From Lutibacter agarilyticus (GTDB lineage: Bacteria; Bacteroidota; Bacteroidia; Flavobacteriales; Flavobacteriaceae): a stretch of DNA of 64,000 nucleotides. The position numbers and the translations under genes were made by a program. The number at the start of each line of letters is the position of its first letter. Within the stretch, counting starts at the first letter, position 1. The notes under the pieces were generated by a model. That model was not told the DNA's origin. It saw only the letters and a list, made by a program, of their open reading frames with translations, and searched no databases. Positions 55,477 through 61,901 of the stretch are shown piece after piece. Location: NCBI RefSeq assembly GCF_900188235.1, contig NZ_FZNT01000010.1:1-64000 (forward strand), in the 5' to 3' direction.

Positions 55477-55582
55477 TTGTGTTAGATTTTAAAAGCCTTA
55501 AAACGGTTCTTTTTTTGAAAAGAATTTATTTAAAAATTTATTTTAAGGCTTGATTTTAATGATTTATTTAAGTTGATAGGTG

Positions 55583-56581
55583 TTAATTTACTAATGGTAA
55601 TTCCTTTGGAACACTTGACCCAACACTCCACTGGTTTGATGTCCAAGCACTGTTTGAATGGTATAAACCATTCATACCAAAAGTTAAACTATAAGCATCA
55701 TAACCTAAAACTCTTAAACATGCAGTTATAACCGCTGATGTTTGCCCTGTATAACAATAAGTTACTACTTTTGCTCCAGGAGTAGGCTCTAGCCCTTTAT
55801 AAGAATTACTAGCCAATGTTAGCGGAAGTATTCTGTACGCATTTGTTAAATGCCCAAACCCAATATAATCTGCACCACTAAAGAAGTTGTTTATAAAATA
55901 ACCGCTAGGGTTTGCAACAACATCGGCATTTGTAACGGTTTTAAAACCATCTTGCACTGCTTGTTCAACTCTACTTTTTAAAATTGCTTCACCATTTTGA
56001 GATAAACTTGAAATAATTGGATCACTTAGTACTAACGGGGCAATTTCTTTGTCGTAACTCCAACTAGGTGTGCCTTTTGCTACATCTTTTATATTGTTGT
56101 TCCAAGAACCTGCCGTAGTTGTGTTCCAGCCCGACATTCCCCATTTTAAAGCGCGTGTATGAGAATAACCATATAAGCGCATTAAAGCAGTTGCGTAACA
56201 AGCAGTTTGTCCCGTATAACAAACTACCAATACAGGTTTAGACCCTGCAGCAGCACCTTCGTTTAAAATGTCTTTGAAAGTAACATTTTTAGCACCTTCA
56301 ATATGATTTTTAGCAAAATCGGTACCACTTCTAATATCAATAATATAGTACTTAGCTAAAAACGATGCTAAATCGGCTTCAGCGGGAGCTCCTACAACAA
56401 ATTTTTCTCCATCGGCATTGGTAATAATTTTATCAATGTCTAGATTGTTGTTAATCATATAATCTTTCATTAATGTGAAAGCAGGTGTTAAAACTTCAGG
56501 TTCGTCACCTTGGTCACAGGAGGTCAATAAAAATGTTGGGACTAACAATAGTCCGATTACTATTAAAGATAATTTTCTCAT
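55583..56581 (-). CDS. Lipoprotein with two rhodanese domains
   Basis: A 332-residue lipoprotein (LLLVPTFLLTSCDQG, Cys at 22). Two rhodanese domains follow: the first with YYIIDIRSGTDFAKNHIEGA and the active loop VVCYTGQTACYATALMRLYG, the second with the loop VTYCYTGQTSAVITACLRVLGY. Both keep the catalytic Cys in CYTGQT. It would act in the periplasm or at the membrane, moving sulfane sulfur. The order is porin gene downstream and a related rhodanese gene upstream, 35 bases away. Confidence 0.88.
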   Translation of the reverse strand: MRKLSLIVIGLLLVPTFLLTSCDQGDEPEVLTPAFTLMKDYMINNNLDIDKIITNADGEKFVVGAPAEADLASFLAKYYIIDIRSGTDFAKNHIEGAKNVTFKDILNEGAAAGSKPVLVVCYTGQTACYATALMRLYGYSHTRALKWGMSGWNTTTAGSWNNNIKDVAKGTPSWSYDKEIAPLVLSDPIISSLSQNGEAILKSRVEQAVQDGFKTVTNADVVANPSGYFINNFFSGADYIGFGHLTNAYRILPLTLASNSYKGLEPTPGAKVVTYCYTGQTSAVITACLRVLGYDAYSLTFGMNGLYHSNSAWTSNQWSVGSSVPKELPLVN

Positions 56582-56616
56582 GATTTGTTTGGTTGTTTAT
56601 GTTTGTATTATTTTAA

Positions 56617-57603
56617 TTATTCTACAATAGGGAAGTTTTTAATTTCATTTTTAGTCCATCCATTTAGTCCTTTTTCAACTAAGGTTGAATTCATATAACT
56701 GTTTGAGCCGTATGCTAAATTATAAACATCATAGCCTATCACATTTAAGTAGGCAACAGCATAGGCAGCTGATAGTCCAGTATCACAATTCACCAATATT
56801 TTTTTGTTCGCAGGAATTTTGTATAAACTAGTAGATGAAGCTAAGCATTGTTTAGGTTGGTATTGAACGGCTCCTTTTAGGTGGCCTTCATTGTAGCTTT
56901 CTTCGGAAGTATAATTCACAATAAAATAGTCCGCAGGGTTTTCAAAAGCTACTGCAGATTTTACAATAAATTCTTTATAAGGTTTCGCAAATGCTTCTTT
57001 AATACGTGTTTGTAAAATTTCTTTGGCATCAGTTTTTCCTGTGTTTAACATAGGAGTACTTACAGCTTCAAGTTTTGAATTTGCAGTTTTCTCAACTTGA
57101 TCTATATATTCATCTTTTGAATTTTTAATCCAAATATTTGTTGCGAATTCTTCAGCCCAAGAGCTCATTCCCCACTTTAAACTATACACATTGTTAAATC
57201 CGTATAAGCGTAATAAACTTGTGTAGTAAGATGCTGATTGACCAGAATAGCAAATAATTGTGATTTTGTCGTAAGCAGTAGGATCAATTTTGTTTTCAAA
57301 ATAATCTAATAACTCTGGGCCTTTTACATTTTTAGATTTTTTAATATGACCATAGTCAAACCAGTCGCCGCTTCTAATATCTAAAACTAAATATTTTTCG
57401 TTTTTCAGATTTTCTTTAACTTCTTCAGCTGTAATTAGTGCAGGAGCTAAGGTGTTGATAAAATTTCCATTTGATTCTAAATATTGAACCAAAAGTTCAA
57501 ATTCTGAAGGTGGATTGTTTGTTGGTTTTTCAATATTTTTAAAGCTACTTAATATGATTGTAACTCCGAAAAATAATACGAGGTATAGTGTTACTTTTTT
57601 CAT
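56617..57603 (-). CDS. Exported protein with two rhodanese domains
   Basis: A 328-residue protein with a signal peptide (LYLVLFFGVTIILSSF). Domain one has YLVLDIRSGDWFDYGHIKKS and the loop TIICYSGQSASYYTSLLRLYG; domain two has YFIVNYTSEESYNEGHLKGA and the loop LVNCDTGLSAAYAVAYLNVIGY. Both active Cys are kept. It resembles the next lipoprotein in layout and looks like a duplicate, without the lipobox. An FNR-like promoter with a perfect 13-bp inverted repeat lies upstream, so it heads the unit with the lipoprotein and porin. Confidence 0.86.
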   Translation of the reverse strand: MKKVTLYLVLFFGVTIILSSFKNIEKPTNNPPSEFELLVQYLESNGNFINTLAPALITAEEVKENLKNEKYLVLDIRSGDWFDYGHIKKSKNVKGPELLDYFENKIDPTAYDKITIICYSGQSASYYTSLLRLYGFNNVYSLKWGMSSWAEEFATNIWIKNSKDEYIDQVEKTANSKLEAVSTPMLNTGKTDAKEILQTRIKEAFAKPYKEFIVKSAVAFENPADYFIVNYTSEESYNEGHLKGAVQYQPKQCLASSTSLYKIPANKKILVNCDTGLSAAYAVAYLNVIGYDVYNLAYGSNSYMNSTLVEKGLNGWTKNEIKNFPIVE

Positions 57604-57613
57604 TGGATATTTA

Positions 57614-57645
57614 TTTAAAGTATAAATGTTTGTTTATACTTTAAA
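57614..57645. repeat. 13-bp perfect inverted repeat at the rhodanese promoter
   Basis: TTTAAAGTATAAA and its exact complement are separated by TGTTTG. It starts 11 bases before the start codon and overlaps the predicted -7 box and start of transcription. It could be an operator for a dimeric repressor or a stem at the 5' end of the message. Confidence 0.65.
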
Positions 57646-57685
57646 TTTAAAAACCAACACGTTTTAGATTCCTGATAAAAGTCAT
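57642..57685 (-). promoter_or_regulatory. FNR/CRP-like site plus -7 box, site 12 (rhodanese-porin unit)
   Basis: On the minus strand ATGACTTTTATCAG (57685-57672) is followed by TAAATTTA (57649-57642) with 33 bp between centres, the same -7 octamer as at the universal stress gene. The rest of the gap 57604-57934 has the terminator described next and no gene. Confidence 0.5.
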
Positions 57686-57890
57686 AAAACGACAGTATGT
57701 AATTGTTCTTTTTAGGTACTTTTGTTACATATCTAAAAGCTTGTTATATAGGTTGTTGTGTGTTATTTTTTTATTTTGTAAGAGGCTAATTTTAATGGTG
57801 AATCAATTCTTTTATAAAGTTCAATTTTATAGCGTATTTTTTATGTCGAATAGAAAGAAGGTTGACTTAGAAATTCAACTGTTTTCCAAA

Positions 57891-57932
57891 AAAAAAGAAG
57901 GCTGTTTTTTTTAAAAAACAGCCTTCTTTTTT
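57891..57932 (-). terminator. Strong terminator of the Psr operon
   Basis: 20-bp arms, with AAGAAGGCTGTTTTTT at the core, and a TT loop, two bases after the stop codon of the last rhodanese-like gene. The T run makes it a clear end for the long minus-strand operon. Confidence 0.85.
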
Positions 57933-57934
57933 TG

Positions 57935-58552
57935 TTAACAACCTCCTTCGGTTGGCATTTTTTTCTTCTTTTTAATAGGAATTACTTTTTTTGGTGGCGA
58001 AGGTGTTTTAGCTTTTGGTTTTTCTTTAACCATGGCTTTTTTTAGCGATGCTGCAATAAAAGCATTTACATCAGCTTCAGATAGCTCTAAGGTTGCGTTT
58101 TGTGTAACTAATTTATTTTGAGTATAAATTAAATTAATGGTCGCAATTTTTAAGTTTGTATAACCTAACTGGTTTAAAATCATATAAGGGGCAAGCGCTT
58201 CATTTGGGTTAGCTCCGTATAAAACTACAGTTGTATTTTCATTTTTAAGTTTATCAAAAATGATTTTATTTTCCTCATTCAAAATTTCTGCAGCTTGTAT
58301 ATTGATTGCATTTTCTAGATGTCCTTTTTGAAATTCAAACGGACTTCTAATATCAATAATTGCTGCATCTGTAGTTGGTATGTTGTTTAATGAAATTAAA
58401 AAATTATCTGAAACAACATTTTCAACTGCTTGTTGAGGTGTTAATTCATAAATGTATTTTGGTCGTTTATATGTTAATAACCCAATAAGTATTATTAGTA
58501 TAAATAGTACTGAAGCTATTGATATTCTTTTGGTTTGTTCTAATTCTTTCAT
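57935..58552 (-). CDS. Membrane-anchored rhodanese-like protein with GGC tail, catalytic Cys absent
   Basis: A 205-residue protein. One N-terminal membrane anchor (ISIASVLFILIILIGLLTY) precedes a rhodanese fold (AAIIDIRSPFEFQKGHLENA). The active loop reads VVLYGANPNEALAPYMILNQLGY, with Gly in place of the catalytic Cys. A Lys/Pro-rich linker ends in KKKKKMPTEGGC, and the final Cys205 is the only Cys in the protein. The neighbour upstream shares the last 12 residues exactly. The domain should face the periplasm. It is the last gene of the Psr operon. Confidence 0.88.
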   Translation of the reverse strand: MKELEQTKRISIASVLFILIILIGLLTYKRPKYIYELTPQQAVENVVSDNFLISLNNIPTTDAAIIDIRSPFEFQKGHLENAINIQAAEILNEENKIIFDKLKNENTTVVLYGANPNEALAPYMILNQLGYTNLKIATINLIYTQNKLVTQNATLELSEADVNAFIAASLKKAMVKEKPKAKTPSPPKKVIPIKKKKKMPTEGGC

Positions 58553-58578
58553 AAAAAAGGTTTTATACTATTTAAAAA

Positions 58579-59244
58579 CTAACATCCGCCTTCAGTAGGC
58601 ATTTTCTTTTTCTTTTTAACAGGAACAATTGTTTTTTTAACAACTGCTTTTTTAGCCGGAACAGTTTCCTTTTTTACTTGTTCTGGATAAGCAACTCCAA
58701 AATACATACTCGCTGCTTTTCTAGTTGAATATAATTCAAATGCTGTAGCAGCCATGTTCTCTGTAGGTTTTGTTGGATTTATGATGGTATGAAACCAATT
58801 ATTTAAACCGCCTTCTAAAACACGTAGATTTTTATAATCTAATCTATTGCAAATAATCCAAGCTTCATTTGCGTAAAAATGATCGTTTGAAAATAAAACC
58901 ACATCATATTCATCTTGATTTAAATAGGCTTCAAAATCTTCATCTAATAATTTATCAAGTGGAATATTAATAGCATTTGGCAGGCTATATTTATTGTAGC
59001 TTTCTTCGTCTCTTACATCAATAAATAAATAAGAAGGATCTTGATTTATAATTAGTGAAGCTACTTCATCAGTTGAAATATATCTTTCAGGGCTAATAGC
59101 TCTACCTAACAATTCTTGAGGTTTAATACCTTCGTGTTGTTGGTATTTTGGTAATAATACTAATCCACCAGCAAGTAAAATTAAAATACAGGCAAGAATC
59201 ATGTATCTAAACGACGACGCTTTTGCTAATTTTCTGTTTATCAT
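58579..59244 (-). CDS. Membrane-anchored rhodanese-like protein with GGC tail, catalytic Cys replaced by Ser
   Basis: A 221-residue protein with an N-terminal anchor (YMILACILILLAGGLVLLP), a rhodanese fold (YLFIDVRDEESYNKYSLPNA, then LRVLEGGLNNWF) and the loop VVLFSNDHFYANEAWIICNRL, where Ser stands at the catalytic position. A Lys/Val/Pro linker leads to KKKKKMPTEGGC, identical to the next gene. Other Cys are in the anchor (C19) and in IICNRL. It is 26 bases from the following gene and 16 from the YeeE-type gene. Confidence 0.88.
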   Translation of the reverse strand: MINRKLAKASSFRYMILACILILLAGGLVLLPKYQQHEGIKPQELLGRAISPERYISTDEVASLIINQDPSYLFIDVRDEESYNKYSLPNAINIPLDKLLDEDFEAYLNQDEYDVVLFSNDHFYANEAWIICNRLDYKNLRVLEGGLNNWFHTIINPTKPTENMAATAFELYSTRKAASMYFGVAYPEQVKKETVPAKKAVVKKTIVPVKKKKKMPTEGGC

Positions 59245-59260
59245 TTTTAATGTTGTTTAA

Positions 59261-59851
59261 TTAGTAAAATATTTTTTTAGTTCTTTTTCTTACAAAATCA
59301 GAAACCAGAAAAGCTACAATAGCTATTAATGAAAATATAAACACAAACCAATATGGATTTACTCCAAACGTGTCCATTAGTGTAATGTTTCCATAAAAAT
59401 AACCGTTGTAAAGAGGTTCAAATAGTTCAAATAATTCAGAAAAAATAAATACACCAATCATAATACCTATTACATAAACGATGGCATCAATTTTACCAAT
59501 GGCAACTGCGCATAAACTTGTACCTGGGCAAAAACCACCAGCTACAAACCCAACACCCATTACAACACCTCCAATTATTGCTCCCCATAAATAAGTTGGG
59601 TGCACATATAATTGGGTCATATCAACATAGCCTAAATAATCCATGTATAAAACACCTATCATTGATACCAATGCTGCTGTAAAAAATACTTTTAATACAG
59701 CAAAATCATAGCCGTAAAATACACCTGCTAATTTTCTTGATGATGAAAATCCTGATGATTCTAAAATAAACCCAAAGAAGATACCAATGATGATTGCAAT
59801 AATACTGTTCCACTCTTCAGGAATTATACCGTTAGGAATTAAAGGTCCCAT
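59261..59851 (-). CDS. YeeE/YedE-type sulfur transporter half, second
   Basis: A 196-residue membrane protein with about five helices. FGFILESSGFSSSRKLAGVFYG and GVGFVAGGFCPGTSLCAVAIGKID carry the YeeE/YedE motifs, including the Cys in CPGTS that lines the thiosulfate path in YeeE. It forms one half of a transporter that is a single chain in other bacteria; the other half is the preceding gene. Uptake of thiosulfate or other sulfane sulfur fits the neighbouring rhodaneses. Confidence 0.87.
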   Translation of the reverse strand: MGPLIPNGIIPEEWNSIIAIIIGIFFGFILESSGFSSSRKLAGVFYGYDFAVLKVFFTAALVSMIGVLYMDYLGYVDMTQLYVHPTYLWGAIIGGVVMGVGFVAGGFCPGTSLCAVAIGKIDAIVYVIGIMIGVFIFSELFELFEPLYNGYFYGNITLMDTFGVNPYWFVFIFSLIAIVAFLVSDFVRKRTKKIFY

Positions 59852-59873
59852 ATATTTTTTTAATTTTTAGTTG

Positions 59874-60404
59874 TTAAATCCAATTTTTTCTAAAGAAATA
59901 AGCTGCGATATAGCCTGTTCCAAAAATACCTATCATAGTTAAAAAACCTCCAGATGAGATTACCGCCATACCACTTAGTGCTGCACCACTTGTACACCCA
60001 CGAGCTATTTGTGCTCCTAAACCAAATAGGATACCGCCACCTAAAGCAAAGATTAATCTTCTTTTTGAAGTGATTTTTGGAGAGTGTTGTACCCGCCATC
60101 CAATTCTACCAGACAATCCACCAGAAATAAAAGCACCTAATAAAACACCTAAAGCTTCCAATGCTAACCAGTTGTTCATAGGAGATTTATCTTCAGAAAT
60201 AAATTTGCTGTAATACGCGTTGTTTTCAGCATGTGTAGGAGCTACTGTGTCTACAATTGTTACCACACCACTTTTCATTGCTCCACTAGCACCTAAACCT
60301 CTTCCTGTTATAAAAAATGTAAAAAGCATTAAGATTCCAAGTAAAAATCCTCCAAAATAAGGATTCCAATAAATGTGTTTGTTTGTAATTTTATCTAAAT
60401 TCAT
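59874..60404 (-). CDS. YeeE/YedE-type sulfur transporter half, first
   Basis: A 176-residue membrane protein. WNPYFGGFLLGILMLFTFFITGRGLGASGAM and GILFGLGAQIARGCTSGAALSGMA are the matching half motifs of YeeE, with the conserved Cys in RGCTSG. An extra-membrane loop of about 50 residues (VDTVAPTHAENNAYYSKF) is longer than usual. It lies 11 bases after the NrfD-type gene and 22 before the other half. Confidence 0.87.
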   Translation of the reverse strand: MNLDKITNKHIYWNPYFGGFLLGILMLFTFFITGRGLGASGAMKSGVVTIVDTVAPTHAENNAYYSKFISEDKSPMNNWLALEALGVLLGAFISGGLSGRIGWRVQHSPKITSKRRLIFALGGGILFGLGAQIARGCTSGAALSGMAVISSGGFLTMIGIFGTGYIAAYFFRKNWI

Positions 60405-60415
60405 AATTTACATTT

Positions 60416-61357
60416 TTAATATAAGTAACGTGTTATTTGTCCGGCTTCAACCATTACAAATCTAAATACCAACCCACCAATAAGTATTAATATTGCAGGT
60501 ACAGCAACGGGTACTTTAAAGCCCATAATTTCAATAGTTTCCATAATGGCAGGTACAATTAAACCAAGTATAATTACAAAGCCAAAGAACATTAAAGTAA
60601 ACTCACCGCCCACTAATAATTGCATTGCTTCTAATTGAACTTCAGAACCAGCGTACATTCCCATTAACATGTGTACTATTAATCCTAATTCAATAATAAT
60701 TAAGACTAAATCTATTTTGCTGAACAGGTGTCTTTCTTTAGCGCTTTTGGCTAATAAAATTATAGTTGCCGCTCCTGTTGAAAGTCCAGATGTTAAAAAT
60801 AATGGACCTAAAATGGCATTATTCCATAAAGGTCTTGCGTTGAAGGCTGATAATAAAATTCCTGTATATATTCCTAAAACAACAGACAATGGAATTAAAA
60901 CTAATGCCATATTTTTTCTGTTCTTTTGAAGGAATTCTTCAAGGTTAATAAACCATTTGTAATTTAATTTCCACTTCGGAAATAATTCAGAATAATAACT
61001 AAGTACCCATAAAAATGATATAGGTGTAATAATTAGTAATACCCAAGCACCCCAACTCATAGGAGATTCAATTCTAATGGTAGTGTACAGTCTCCAGAAA
61101 TACAATTTGTGAGTCAAATCGTAAAACAATGCTAATAAACCTAAAGTTAAAGCGATTGGCGAAACAATAGACGCAAATTTTACACTTGTAGGGTATTGTT
61201 TATCTTTTCCTAGAACAGTAATCAATCCTGCAAAAAATAACAATCCTGCAGCTAAACCTCCTAAAAATAAATATACTGAAATTGGCCAATGCCAAATTTG
61301 TAATGAAGGATCTATATTCGGAATATTTCTTCCGCTTGTAAATAATTCTTCTTGCAT
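60416..61357 (-). CDS. psrC: NrfD/PsrC-type quinone-interacting membrane subunit
   Basis: A 313-residue protein with eight or so membrane helices. WHWPISVYLFLGGLAAGLLFFAG, ALFYDLTHKLYFWRLY and SPMSWGAWVLLIITPISFLW are typical NrfD/PsrC motifs; the pocket for quinone lies around the first two helices. It passes electrons between quinone and the iron-sulfur subunit encoded upstream. It starts 10 bases after that gene. Confidence 0.88.
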   Translation of the reverse strand: MQEELFTSGRNIPNIDPSLQIWHWPISVYLFLGGLAAGLLFFAGLITVLGKDKQYPTSVKFASIVSPIALTLGLLALFYDLTHKLYFWRLYTTIRIESPMSWGAWVLLIITPISFLWVLSYYSELFPKWKLNYKWFINLEEFLQKNRKNMALVLIPLSVVLGIYTGILLSAFNARPLWNNAILGPLFLTSGLSTGAATIILLAKSAKERHLFSKIDLVLIIIELGLIVHMLMGMYAGSEVQLEAMQLLVGGEFTLMFFGFVIILGLIVPAIMETIEIMGFKVPVAVPAILILIGGLVFRFVMVEAGQITRYLY

Positions 61358-61367
61358 AATCTAAAAA

Positions 61368-61901
61368 TTAAATTAAATAATAAACATGAGGTTTAGTTCC
61401 GGCTTCTGGAGCTAAAGTTTTATATTTTCGCTTTTTTAATAATTCTGAAACCTCACTATTTGGATTGTCTAAATCTCCAAAATACATACATTTGGTTGGA
61501 CAAACCGATACGCAAGCAGGAAGCTGACCTTTTTCTAATCTGTGGTGACAGAAGGTACATTTATCAACATAACCATCAGGGTGCTGGTAACGAGCGTCAT
61601 AAGGACAAGATTCTATACAAGCACCACAACCAATACATTCGTCTCCAGTAACCAACACAATACCATTGTTTAATTGATGACTAGCACCTGTTGGGCAACA
61701 ACGTACACAAGGAGCATTTTCACAATGATTGCAACGTTCAGATTTTAGTTCTAATTCTATACTTGGATATGCGCCATTCACAGTTTCGGTAATCCAATCT
61801 CTACAGTACCCAATTGGTACATCGTTTTCAGTTTGACAAGCAACAACGCAGTCGCTACAACCAACACATTTTAACGTGTCTATAACCATTGCATATCTCA
61901 T
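61368..61901 (-). CDS. psrB: Four-cluster iron-sulfur subunit, PsrB-type
   Basis: A 177-residue ferredoxin-like protein. The first cluster motif is KCVGCSDCVVACQTEND; the second RCNHCENAPCVRCCPTGA; the third ECIGCGACIESCPYDAR; the last CTFCHHRLEKGQLPACVSVCP. Together they bind four [4Fe-4S] clusters that join the molybdenum subunit to the membrane subunit. Its start overlaps the end of the molybdoenzyme gene by four bases (ATGA), showing tight translational coupling. Confidence 0.92.
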   Translation of the reverse strand: MRYAMVIDTLKCVGCSDCVVACQTENDVPIGYCRDWITETVNGAYPSIELELKSERCNHCENAPCVRCCPTGASHQLNNGIVLVTGDECIGCGACIESCPYDARYQHPDGYVDKCTFCHHRLEKGQLPACVSVCPTKCMYFGDLDNPNSEVSELLKKRKYKTLAPEAGTKPHVYYLI

